From: DASXMR01 sp036495525
GTDB taxonomy: Bacteria > Actinomycetota > Actinomycetes > Streptosporangiales > Streptosporangiaceae
Assembly: GCA_036495525.1 (NCBI GenBank)
Contig: DASXMR010000006.1
Location: 22,304 to 86,303, forward strand
Reading direction: 5' to 3'
DNA: 64,000 bases
The translations under genes and the position numbers were made by a program. Positions within the stretch are counted from its first letter, which is position 1. The number at the start of each line of letters is the position of its first letter. This document shows positions 9,391-16,605 of this stretch, piece by piece. Under the pieces are notes generated by a model. The model was not told where the DNA came from. It was given only the letters and a program-made list of their open reading frames with translations, and did no database searches.

Positions 9391-9408
9391 CACCCCATCC
9401 GACCACGC
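9282..9408 (-). repeat. direct repeat copy A (LLM gene 5' end)
   Basis: These 127 bases, covering the first ~36 codons of the LLM gene plus 18 bases of leader, recur at 11443-11568 in the same orientation. By hand alignment there are 18 mismatches and one single-base gap (about 85% identity). The last 32 bases, across the start codon and ribosome-binding region, are identical. Confidence 0.85.
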
Positions 9409-9419
9409 CAACGGCCGGA

Positions 9420-10238
9420 TCTGCACGTCGGGATCTCGGAGCGCTGCAGTTAAGGAATCGCCGCCTGACGCCCTGGTCGGCCTTGGTCTCGCGAAGCTGC
9501 AGTGCGTGGAAAGTTGGTGATCACGATCTGCGCCTGCGGCAATCCCCGGCTCCAGGTCCGATGGGACCAGGTCGCGCAGCTTGTAGTAACTGTCGGGCTC
9601 ACCCGGCCGCAGGACGCGCGGCCGGTCCCGGATCGTGAGACCAGGGGTCACGACCAGGAATCTGTTCGCGAACCGGGCATCGTTGGGCGCCGCTGCCTTG
9701 TTGAGGGTCTGCCAGGCGATGAGCATGGTCATCACGACCGTCTTGCCGCTGCCGGTCGCCATCTTCAGCCCGACCCGGTTCAGCCCGGTGTTATGCGCCT
9801 GATTCTTCCGGCCGAGCTCGTTCCTGATCCACACGTCACCGGCCTTCTGCGCCGCCTCGGCCAAGTAGATCGCGGTTTCCGCGGCCTCTCGCTGGCAGAA
9901 GAGCACGGGATTGTCGCGGTCAGGGTCGCTCCAGCACTCCAGCAGCCGCCGGGTCACCGGGGTGACGTCCGGGTATCCGGCCTGGCGCCATCGCCCCACG
10001 CGGTCCCGGATCGAGTTGACGAAGTCGTTCTTCTCGATCTGATCCTCGGTCAGCTCCGCCAGCTCGAGCTGCTGCTGTGTGTCGCGCTTGCGCGGGCGAG
10101 GCGCCGGCACAAAGTAGGAGCTGGGTCGGCGGCCTTCGACGACTTCGTTCGTTATCCCTCGGTGTCGAACTTGAAGTGCTGGCGCGGTGCCTGGTACGGC
10201 GAGTTGATGATCGGGTTGTCGATAACGCGATCAGCCAT
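9420..10238 (-). pseudogene. truncated, frameshifted DEAD/DEAH-box restriction endonuclease (BPTD_3080/type III res-like)
   Basis: This is the 5' part of a large helicase-type restriction subunit. The ATG at 10238 opens MADRVIDNPIINSPYQ. A missing base near 10172 creates a stop, after which the next frame continues VVEGRRPSSYFVPAP and runs through a helicase motif I (MATGSGKTVVMTMLIAWQ) and FLVVTPGLTIRDR. A second shift near 9540 moves to QAQIVITNF and a third near 9510 to HALQLRETK. Coding similarity ends near 9430, just before the LLM leader. Intact relatives are several times longer, so helicase motifs beyond the Ia/Ib region and any nuclease domain are gone. The family name is from memory of its motifs and needs a search. 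Confidence 0.75.
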
Positions 10239-10620
10239 CGCTGTCCACCAGCCTCCAATACGGCTCTACACCGGTCTGCCTGGTCCTCGCCCGCCAAACT
10301 ACGGCAATTGATAGACGGCGAAGGTATCGTCCGCGTTGACAGCCTTCGGCTAGAATCGTTCGATAGTGCCCCTAGCGCAGCAAGTGCGATTTAGCTGAGA
10401 GCTTGGCCCGACCAGCCCCTCGACTCTTCAGCAAGCGCCACCAGCCCGCATATGTGGATGACTTGATGTCTACCAGCTTGGACGTGCCTTTGGCGCGCGC
10501 AGCCGCTGTCGAGGAAGATCGGCCGCTCCTTCGGCGTACTCGTCGTCTGCGCGGATCTTCCGACGTCAAGGGGCCCGGTTAGTTAGGCGCGGCTTGCTCA
10601 TGTCTGGGCAAGTACTAAGA
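10239..10620. other. intergenic region without recognisable gene
   Basis: About 380 bases between the restriction-enzyme relic and the DUF433 gene. A 65-codon minus-strand frame (10372-10569) ends KLVDIKSSTYAGWWRLLKSR, but it has an Arg-rich, low-complexity start and no ribosome-binding site. It could be the tail of another decayed gene. The base composition is lower in GC than in flanking genes. Confidence 0.4.
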
Positions 10621-10633
10621 CTATTCAGTACTA

Positions 10634-10648
10634 CATTGTGCTACAATG
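10634..10648 (+). promoter_or_regulatory. inverted repeat plus -10 element before the DUF433/DUF5615 pair
   Basis: CATTGT (10634-10639) and ACAATG (10643-10648) form a perfect inverted repeat with a 3-bp spacer. The hexamer TACAAT at 10642-10647 fits an actinomycete -10 box and ends 7 bases before the ATG at 10655, the spacing expected for a leaderless transcript. An operator overlapping the -10 box is the usual design for an autoregulated toxin-antitoxin pair. This is inferred from sequence only. Confidence 0.5.
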
Positions 10649-10654
10649 AACTAC

Positions 10655-11068
10655 ATGAGCCAGCCGCTGAGTGTGCGTCTCAATGAGGCCACGATCAGTC
10701 GTCTGGGCGCACGCGCCCGGCGAGTCCACCTCCCTCCTCGGACCTTGGCACAGCGATATGTCGAGGAGGGCCTGCGGATGGACGAGCATCCGCTGATCCG
10801 GTTCGCCGACGGCCCGGCCGGTCGTCGCGCGAGGCTCCTCGGAACTGGCAAGGACATCTGGGAGGTCATTGCCGTTGTCCGGGACAATGACGCAGATGTC
10901 GCTGAGACCGCTCGCTACCTGGAGATCCCCCTCGGGCTGGTTCAGGCCGCTATCGCCTACTACGGCTCCTACACCACCGAGATCGACCAGCAGATCGAGG
11001 CCAATGTGCAGGAGACTGCCCAGTCATACGCGGCCTATCAGGCAGGGCAGGCGGCTCTGCGACGATGA
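10655..11068 (+). CDS. DUF433-domain protein, putative antitoxin
   Basis: A 137-aa protein. The N-terminal ~45 residues (MSQPLSVRLNEATISRLGA, then RTLAQRYVEEGLRMDE) look like a ribbon-helix-helix DNA-binding module. The C-terminal half (HPLIRFADGPAGRRARL, GKDIWEVIAVVRDN, ETARYLEIPLGLVQAAIAYY) is a DUF433-type winged-helix domain. DUF433 proteins regularly precede DUF5615 PIN-like proteins and are thought to be their antitoxins. I chose the ATG at 10655 over that at 10646 because it leaves the -10 box and operator outside the gene. The stop overlaps the next start (ATGA). Confidence 0.8.
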   Translation: MSQPLSVRLNEATISRLGARARRVHLPPRTLAQRYVEEGLRMDEHPLIRFADGPAGRRARLLGTGKDIWEVIAVVRDNDADVAETARYLEIPLGLVQAAIAYYGSYTTEIDQQIEANVQETAQSYAAYQAGQAALRR

Positions 11069-11424
11069 GGCTGCTTCTCGATGAGATGCTGAGCCCGGCC
11101 CTCGCCCGCGAATTGCGCGCGCGAGGGCACGATGTCGAGACTGTGGCAGCCCATCCGGACCGCGAAGCCCTGTCCGATCCTGAGGTGTTAGCGCTGGCCC
11201 GGGCCGAGCTCCGGGCGATCGTCACCGACAACGTGCAGGACTTCCGGGCACTGCACAACGAGGCAATCGTGCAAGGCGGTTCCGGGCACTTTGGCATGAT
11301 CTTCATGCCCGGCAGATACCGTCGCGCGAAAGCTGACACCGGCAAGATCGTGGCCGCTCTCGAGGCGATTCTCCGCAAGTACCCAGGTGAAAAAGACCTT
11401 CTCAACGGAGAGGAGTGGCTTTAG
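11065..11424 (+). CDS. DUF5615-family PIN-like protein, putative toxin
   Basis: A 119-aa PIN-like (Mut7-C-like) protein. It starts MRLLLDEMLSPALARELRARGHDV, where Asp6 and Glu7 match the family's first acidic site, and later has IVTDNVQDF with the second acidic cluster. PIN-fold proteins are metal-dependent RNases; DUF5615 members are proposed toxins or RNA-processing enzymes of DUF433/DUF5615 pairs. The 4-bp overlap with the DUF433 gene indicates translational coupling. A relic of an LLM gene begins 18 bp after its stop. Confidence 0.85.
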   Translation: MRLLLDEMLSPALARELRARGHDVETVAAHPDREALSDPEVLALARAELRAIVTDNVQDFRALHNEAIVQGGSGHFGMIFMPGRYRRAKADTGKIVAALEAILRKYPGEKDLLNGEEWL

Positions 11425-11442
11425 CGGGCGCGCTACAAACCG

Positions 11443-11568
11443 CGGAGAACCACAGCGAGCCGGCGCACGCGGCTGCCAGCTGGTCGACGGTGCTGGCAAG
11501 GTGTCCGGGCGGCCGACCGGACCAAGGCCTACCGCGATCCTGATTTTCACCACCCCATCCGACCACGC
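11443..11568 (-). pseudogene. LLM oxidoreductase 5'-end relic (direct repeat copy B)
   Basis: 126 bases about 85% identical to 9282-9408. On the minus strand it would start VKIRIAVGLGPVGRPDTL, as in the intact gene. A one-base deletion then shifts the frame, and similarity stops after about 36 codons, next to the DUF5615 gene. It is therefore a truncated second copy, in direct orientation about 2.2 kb from the first. Confidence 0.8.
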
Positions 11569-11880
11569 TTTGCCCAGGTCAGCACGCTGCGGGTGACGCC
11601 CGCCGCACTGAACCGCCCGGAAAATCGGCGTCCCTGGATGCTCAGCCATCCAATTGCCCGCCGGAACCGCAGTGGCGGCGGCGAATCCTTCGCGGCTCGC
11701 TGGACGGTGGATGGGTCTGGCGCCGGAACGCGAAGGAGCCGGGAGCAACCCCTTGATCGAGGTCCGCGACGCCGGCAGTTCGAACGCGGCCAAAGGCCGT
11801 GGCGACCGGCGAGCCGTAGCCCGCGTCAAGGGCTCAGGCAAACCTACCGACTAAGTCGGGCGTCCTACACGAAACCGGTG
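11569..11880. other. intergenic region, no gene supported
   Basis: About 310 bases between the LLM relic and the small lipoprotein ORF. Open frames on both strands (11593-11910 plus, 11188-11841 minus) are Arg/Pro-rich and lack ribosome-binding sites. I see no transposase motif or clear terminal inverted repeat. Confidence 0.4.
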
Positions 11881-11891
11881 AGGAGGACGGC

Positions 11892-12005
11892 ATGGAGATC
11901 AGGACATTAACCACAACGGGTCTGGCGGTGCTAGGAGTAGCTGGGTGCGGCGGTGGCTCAGGCGGCCAGGCTGCGGAGTCAGCGAGGAGCACGGATGGCG
12001 ACTGA
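11892..12005 (+). CDS. 37-aa lipoprotein-leader peptide
   Basis: A short ORF with an exceptionally good ribosome-binding site (AGGAGG at 11881-11886). It encodes MEIRTLTTTGLAVLGVAGCG followed by a Gly/Ser-rich tail. The lipobox VAGC gives Cys19 as the acylated residue, so the mature peptide would be a 19-residue lipopeptide. It overlaps the next gene by 11 bp. It may be a real micro-lipoprotein, or the surviving 5' end of a longer lipoprotein gene; no homologous frame continues after its stop. Confidence 0.5.
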   Translation: MEIRTLTTTGLAVLGVAGCGGGSGGQAAESARSTDGD

Positions 12006-12615
12006 CGCCCTGGCGCTTGTCGGCACGATCGCAGGGGCGTTGATCGCGGCTGGCGGTTCGTCCCTGCTTGTCGTGTCGCAATACCAAGCTGCCAAACGTA
12101 AGAGGCAACCAGTCCTTGTGGAAGCAGATGAATGGAAGGAAGTTATCTCTGCGCAAAGGGTCTATCTAAAATTCGTGGAAGACGTGTTCACCGTTCTATC
12201 GAGACCACGAGCGTCAAGTAAGCAGCTGAGCAAGTATGCCGCACTCCATAAAACTCTTGCTGACGGCTGGCCGGTTGCACGCAAATCTCCAGATCGCCTG
12301 CTAACACTTCGCGAGGGGCGCAAGGCGTTCGGCGCGTACAGGTCTCTCAACACTTCACTGGCTTACCTGCGGACTTACTCTGAACAGGAGGCTCAAATTC
12401 ATAACGGTTCCCAGAGGGCTGTATTGGAGATATTGAACCACGGAGCAGGTCATTATGTCCGACTAATTTTCAGAAAGAATGCTGACTCTTATGAGAGGCG
12501 TATCATCAGGCAGTTGTCCAGAATGCAGAAGTACCTGGTTGAGGTCTCATACCTCCAGCCGTCTCCGCTAGTGCCCCAGGATTCTGGGTCCCAGCAGTCG
12601 CCAGGCAGCAGCTAG
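11995..12615 (+). CDS. hypothetical membrane-anchored protein of foreign composition
   Basis: A 206-aa protein I do not recognise. A single N-terminal membrane helix (about 5-27, ALALVGTIAGALIAAGGSSLL) is followed by a charged, mostly helical cytoplasmic-like domain (KRKRQPV, DEWKEVISAQRVYLKFVEDV, SYERRIIRQLSRMQKYLVEV). The start is the ATG at 11995 with GAGGAG at 11984-11989. From about 12070 the base composition drops visibly (many AAA, ATA and TTG-type codons) compared with every neighbour, a sign of recent transfer. It overlaps the lipopeptide ORF, so the two may form an accessory pair. Confidence 0.7.
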   Translation: MATDALALVGTIAGALIAAGGSSLLVVSQYQAAKRKRQPVLVEADEWKEVISAQRVYLKFVEDVFTVLSRPRASSKQLSKYAALHKTLADGWPVARKSPDRLLTLREGRKAFGAYRSLNTSLAYLRTYSEQEAQIHNGSQRAVLEILNHGAGHYVRLIFRKNADSYERRIIRQLSRMQKYLVEVSYLQPSPLVPQDSGSQQSPGSS

Positions 12616-12780
12616 CCAAGGTCCCTGCTGAACGGCTAGGCCAGCTCTTCCGGCGCTAGCTGAGCAGTCGTTGCACCCCGGCAAACCTGAGTAGTTCAGC
12701 TCTGGGTTCTGCCGTGCCAGCCTGACGACCATGGCAGCGGGAGGCGGCGCTGGGCCGCCGACGCGGAAGGGTGGCCGGTC

Positions 12781-13755
12781 ATGGCCGGACCAGTGGCATC
12801 GGGTGCACTACGGGATCAGCTGGCGGGCTGGATCGCTGCCGGACTGATCGACGAAGGGCAGGCGCGGCGGATCGACGCTGCCGAGCAGGAGCAACTCGAG
12901 GCGGTCGCGCCGGGGCGGCTCACCGAGACGGCGGCAGGTCACAGGCTGCCGCTGATCGCCGAGGTACTCGGCTACCTGGGGGCGGCCATCGCGGTCGCCG
13001 GCGGCGTGATCACCGTCGGGCAGTCCTGGCAGAGCATTCCGGCGCCAGTCCAGCTCGCGTTGTTCGCGGTTGCCGCGATCGGACTGCTCGGCGTCGGTGC
13101 CGCGATGCCGGCGGGCAAAGAGCCCGCCTTCGCGCGGCTGCGCAGCGTCGTTTGGCTGCTCGCGACCGCCAGCGTCACGGCCTTCGCAGCGGTGCTCACG
13201 CAGCGGTACCTAGATGTTCCCGGTAGCGACAGCGCAATGATCTGGGCGGCCGCCTGGCTTGCCTGCGCGGCGCCGCTTTGGTGGCGGACCAGGTCCGCGC
13301 TGCAGCACCTGGCGGCCTTCGGCGGGACGATCACGCTGGCTGAGATCATCTTTGATCGCCTCGACTCGGCCGCCGGGATCTTCGGCTACGGCCTGGCGCT
13401 GTGGATCATCTGCCTACTGTGGGCGGCCGCCACTCAAGCCGGTTACCTGCCGCCGCGCGGGACCGGGTTCGTGCTATCCGGAGCTGGCCTGCTGACGGGC
13501 GCGATCATCTGCACCGAGGCCGGCGACGGGCTGCCGCTCGCAATCCTGACGGTGGCGGGCCTGCTGACCGCGGGCATCATGACGCGACGGGTGCTCGTGA
13601 TCGTCATCGGGGCGATCGGAGCCATGTACGTGGTGCCCTACACCGCGGCCAAGTACCTGCCCGGCTCCGTCGGAACGCCGCCCGCCGCAGCCCTCACCGG
13701 CCTTGCACTACTCGGCATGGCGCTCTGGCTCGCCCGCAAGCACCACCAGGCGTGA
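12781..13755 (+). CDS. DUF2157-like multi-pass membrane protein
   Basis: A 324-aa protein. The N-terminal ~50 residues are soluble and helical (LRDQLAGWIAAGLIDEGQARRIDAAEQ), as in DUF2157 proteins, where this part precedes the membrane domain. About nine hydrophobic helices fill residues 58-320, beginning with LPLIAEVLGYLGAAIAVAGG. The function of the family is unknown. A purine-rich ribosome-binding site (GGAAGGG) precedes the ATG. Confidence 0.75.
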   Translation: MAGPVASGALRDQLAGWIAAGLIDEGQARRIDAAEQEQLEAVAPGRLTETAAGHRLPLIAEVLGYLGAAIAVAGGVITVGQSWQSIPAPVQLALFAVAAIGLLGVGAAMPAGKEPAFARLRSVVWLLATASVTAFAAVLTQRYLDVPGSDSAMIWAAAWLACAAPLWWRTRSALQHLAAFGGTITLAEIIFDRLDSAAGIFGYGLALWIICLLWAAATQAGYLPPRGTGFVLSGAGLLTGAIICTEAGDGLPLAILTVAGLLTAGIMTRRVLVIVIGAIGAMYVVPYTAAKYLPGSVGTPPAAALTGLALLGMALWLARKHHQA

Positions 13756-13793
13756 CGAGAAGGCACGCAATGGGCACCGCTACTGGTGGCTGG

Positions 13794-14312
13794 TCACCAG
13801 TTCTCCGGCAGGCCGAGGACCTGGTTCAGCCCGGAGAAGATGAACGAGGCCTCAGGGCGGCCAGCCAGCGCGGTGCGCAGCTGGCTGGCCTTGATGTCGC
13901 TGAGGTCAGGCAGCTCGTCCAGCCGACGCCAGGCGACGTCGATGGACTCGCTGTCGTTCACCCTGGCCGCGCCGCCTACTGCGCGGCACCGGAAGGTGAG
14001 GTCGAGGTAGCGGACCTGGTCCCCGTTCGGGTAGGCGAACTGCGGCGGGATCGCGACGGACGTCAGCGCCTCGGGCACCGCGACCACGCCGGTCTCTTCG
14101 TAGACCTCCCGCACCGCGGCGTCGGCCGGCTGCTCACCAGGCTCGACGATCCCGCCGGGCAGCGTCCAGCGGCCAGAGTCCGCCCGCCGCTGGAGCAGGA
14201 CCTGACCCTGGTCGTCAAGGACCGCGCCGACGGCGGCGGTCAGCCACAGCAGGCCGTGGCCCAGCCCGGCGCGGAGATCGAGGATGAATCGCGGGGTTGG
14301 CACGGGCAGCAT
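13794..14312 (-). CDS. NUDIX hydrolase
   Basis: A 172-aa pyrophosphohydrolase. The complete Nudix box spans residues 54-76 (GX5EX7REUXEEXGU), with the metal-binding REVYEE core. Substrates of the family are nucleoside diphosphates linked to another moiety; the specific one is not evident. The start ATG at 14312 (MLPVPTPRFIL) matches the usual N-terminus of actinomycete relatives. It lies only 6 bp from the divergent trmO start, so each gene's promoter must overlap the other gene or the transcripts are leaderless. Confidence 0.9.
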   Translation of the reverse strand: MLPVPTPRFILDLRAGLGHGLLWLTAAVGAVLDDQGQVLLQRRADSGRWTLPGGIVEPGEQPADAAVREVYEETGVVAVPEALTSVAIPPQFAYPNGDQVRYLDLTFRCRAVGGAARVNDSESIDVAWRRLDELPDLSDIKASQLRTALAGRPEASFIFSGLNQVLGLPENW

Positions 14313-14318
14313 GGTGTC

Positions 14319-14729
14319 ATGCCTGAATATGAGCTGGTGCCGATCGCCAGGGTACAGTCGCCGCTGCAGAACCGGGCGCAGGCGCCCCGGCAGGGCAGCC
14401 AGGGCGCGCCGCCAGCCTGGCTGATCGTCGAGCCGGATGTTGCCGAGGGGATCCGCGATCTCCAGGTGGGGGAGCAGGTCATCCTGCTCACCTGGCTTGA
14501 CCGGTCCCGCCGGGACGAGCTGAGCACGATTCCAGGGGACAACCCTGGCAGCCGGCCGCTGGGAGTATTCAGCACCCGGTCGCCTGACCGGCCCAACCCG
14601 ATCGGCCTGCACCGGGTTGAGATCCTCGCCATCGACGGCCTGCGGATCCAGGTCAGCGAGCTCGAGGTGCTCGACGGCACTCCCGTGCTTGACATCAAGC
14701 CGGTGCTCGACCCGCGGGCCGAGCGGTAG
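14319..14729 (+). CDS. TrmO/TsaA-like tRNA N6-threonylcarbamoyladenosine methyltransferase
   Basis: A 136-aa single-domain protein of the TsaA/VirR/TrmO family. It starts [17 protein letters not shown], has the conserved cofactor-binding [16 protein letters not shown] motif and ends [13 protein letters not shown]. coli TrmO methylates t6A37 of tRNA-Thr with S-adenosylmethionine. This short version lacks the C-terminal domain of the E. coli enzyme, as is common in actinomycetes, so its substrate is an inference. The sigma-factor gene starts 4 bp after its stop. Confidence 0.85.
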   Translation: MPEYELVPIARVQSPLQNRAQAPRQGSQGAPPAWLIVEPDVAEGIRDLQVGEQVILLTWLDRSRRDELSTIPGDNPGSRPLGVFSTRSPDRPNPIGLHRVEILAIDGLRIQVSELEVLDGTPVLDIKPVLDPRAER

Positions 14730-14733
14730 CCCG

Positions 14734-15671
14734 GTGGACTTCGAGCAGTACCGGGGCGAGCTGCTGGCTTACTGCTACCGGATGCTTGGCTCGTTCCACG
14801 ATGCCGAGGACCTGGCGCAGGAGACGCTGCTGCGCGCGTGGAAGGCCAGGGACCGGTACGACCCCAGCAGGGCATCGGTGCGCACCTGGCTGTACCGGAT
14901 CGCGACCAACGCGTGCCTGTCGGCGCTCGAGGGGCGCGCGCGGCGGCCGCTGCCGTCCGGGCTCGGCGCGCCGAGCCAGGATCCCGGCGCGCCGCTGACG
15001 CCATCGTTTGACGTTCCCTGGCTGCAGCCGTTTCCCGACGCGCGGTTCGACGCGGGGATGCGGGCCGACATGCGGCTCGCGCTGGTGGCCGCGATGCAGC
15101 TGCTGCCGCCGCGGCAGCGCGCGGTGCTCGTGCTCCGCGAGGTCCTGGAGTTCTCTGCCGCGGAGGTCGCCGCGCAGCTCGGGAGCACAGTCCCCGCCGT
15201 CAACAGTGCCTTGCAGCGGGCCCGCGCGGCACTCGCTGACTCAGGCGATCCGGGGAGGTCACCGAGCCGGACGACCCAGGGGTGCGCGCGGTGATCGAGC
15301 GATACGCGCAGGCGTTCGAGGCCGCCGATGTGCCGGCGCTGGTACGGCTGCTCGCCGATGAGGCGGTCATGGAGATGCCGCCGGTTCCGCTCTGGTACCT
15401 GGGCAGCCGCGACTACGGCCTGTTCATGCACCGCGTGTTCGACATGCGCGGGCCCGGCTGGGTCACCCGGCGGCTCACCGCCAGCGGGCAGCCAGCGATC
15501 GCCGCTTACGCGCCGGAACCCGGCGGCGGGCACGTGCTGCAGTCGCTGCAGGTCTTCACCGTCACCGGCGGCCGGGTCACGCGCAACGTCGTGTTCGCCG
15601 ACCCGGGCGTATTCAGGGCCTTCGGCTTGCCCGGCCAGATTTCCCCCGGAGAATCCGGCCAGCGGCGATGA
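14734..15671 (+). pseudogene. ECF sigma factor with SnoaL-like C-terminal domain (TIGR02960-like), frameshifted
   Basis: Frame 1 (14734-15294, GTG start) encodes sigma regions 2 and 4: [38 protein letters not shown], then [19 protein letters not shown]. It then runs into a stop. From about 15255 a second frame continues [19 protein letters not shown] and a full SnoaL-like domain (MEMPPVPLWYLG, HVLQSLQVFTVTGGRV) to 15671. Relatives are single proteins of about 310-330 aa with exactly this order, and the 938-nt span is one base short of a whole number of codons. A one-base deletion between 15231 and 15255 explains it. Either the gene is recently inactivated or the assembly is wrong there. Confidence 0.8.
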
Positions 15672-15727
15672 GTCCGGCCGGTGCCGCCGGTACATACCGG
15701 CGAGCATCAACCGGAGGGAGACCCATC

Positions 15728-16285
15728 GTGAGCGTCGTCGTCATCGAGTTCATCACCCTGGACGGCATCGTGTCCGACCCGGACGGGTCCGGCGGCACGC
15801 CGGCCGGCGGCTGGGCGTTCCAGCACGGACGCGAAGCGGTCGCCGGGGACAAGTTCCGGCTCGGCAGCGTGCTGGACAACGGGGTCCTGCTGCTGGGGCG
15901 GAAGACCTGGGAGATGTTCTCCCGGATCTGGCCCCGGCGCGACGACCCGTTCTCCGCGCGGATGAATGCCGTGCCCAAGCTGGTCGTCTCCCGCAGGCTG
16001 GCCGACACCTCGGCGTGGGCGAACTCACAGCTCGCCGCCGGTGACCCCGTCGATGTGATCAAGCGCGAGCAGCGCGATGTGATCATCACCGGCAGCCTCA
16101 GCGTCGTGCGCCCGCTGATCAGCGGTGACATGATCGATGAGTACCGGCTGCTGACCTTTCCTGCCATCCTCGGCGCCGGAGAGCGGCTCTTTCCGGTCGG
16201 CTGCGCGCCCGCACGCCTGGCGTGCCTGTCGGCGGAGCAGTCCGGCGCCGCTGTACTCGCCCGCTACCGGAGGGCAGCACAGTGA
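15728..16285 (+). CDS. dihydrofolate reductase family (RibD C-terminal-like) protein
   Basis: A 185-aa NADPH-dependent reductase-fold protein: VSVVVIEFITLDGIVSDPDG at the start, then LLGRKTWEMFS and VIITGSLSVVRPLI. Proteins of this group resemble the reductase domain of RibD and are usually annotated as dihydrofolate reductase-like; true folate activity is doubtful. GTG at 15728 has an excellent ribosome-binding site (GGAGGGAG). Its stop overlaps the GTG of the EthD gene, so they form a coupled pair. Confidence 0.85.
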   Translation: MSVVVIEFITLDGIVSDPDGSGGTPAGGWAFQHGREAVAGDKFRLGSVLDNGVLLLGRKTWEMFSRIWPRRDDPFSARMNAVPKLVVSRRLADTSAWANSQLAAGDPVDVIKREQRDVIITGSLSVVRPLISGDMIDEYRLLTFPAILGAGERLFPVGCAPARLACLSAEQSGAAVLARYRRAAQ

Positions 16286-16605
16286 CGGCGCGCTTCCTCG
16301 CGCTGTATGAGACGCCCGCCGACCCCGTGGCGTTCGACCGGCACTACCGCGAGGTCCACATTCCGCTCGGGTTCCGGCTGCCAGGGCTGCGCCGGTACAC
16401 GGTCAGCAAGGACGAAGCAGCTGTCCGCGGCGAGCGGTACTACCTGGTCGCCGAGCTGGACTGGGACACGATGGACGACCTGCGCGCCGCATTCGCCTCG
16501 CCGGCTGGCCGCGCTACTGCTGCCGATGCCGCACAGCTCGCCGAGCTGGCTCCGGTACGCAGCATGATCTTCACCGCGGACACCGTGGTGCGGCCGGCCG
16601 GCTGA
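16282..16605 (+). CDS. EthD-domain protein
   Basis: A 107-aa ferredoxin-like (dimeric alpha/beta barrel) protein with the EthD pattern LALYETPADPVAFDRHYREV, then HIPLGFRLPGLRRYTVS and YYLVAELDWDTMDDLRAAF. EthD was named from an ether-degradation cluster; many paralogues have unknown roles. It is coupled to the preceding reductase by a GTGA overlap. Its last 35 bp overlap the convergent CBS gene. Confidence 0.85.
   Translation: MTARFLALYETPADPVAFDRHYREVHIPLGFRLPGLRRYTVSKDEAAVRGERYYLVAELDWDTMDDLRAAFASPAGRATAADAAQLAELAPVRSMIFTADTVVRPAG

Noticed and set aside
9375..9408. Insertion-sequence terminal repeat
   Set aside because: The 32-bp identical segment shared with 11537-11568 spans an LLM start codon, sits inside a longer 85%-identical coding match in direct orientation, and no transposase lies nearby.
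8467..10110. A single 547-aa fusion of a helicase-like N-terminus with an LLM oxidoreductase
   Set aside because: The frame is open by chance. The helicase part shows several frameshifts, its own start lies at 10238 in another frame, and the LLM part has its own GTG with ribosome-binding site.
10372..10569. Minus-strand 65-codon ORF
   Set aside because: Arg-rich start, no ribosome-binding site and no recognisable domain; it may be a decayed gene tail but cannot be supported.
11188..11841. Minus-strand 217-codon ORF
   Set aside because: Only the middle part resembles the LLM gene start, and it shifts frame inside that part. The remainder is antisense to the DUF5615 gene or low complexity.
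13401..14318. N-terminal extension of the TrmO frame
   Set aside because: The extension runs antisense to the NUDIX gene and alongside the DUF2157 gene; TrmO homology begins exactly at the ATG at 14319.
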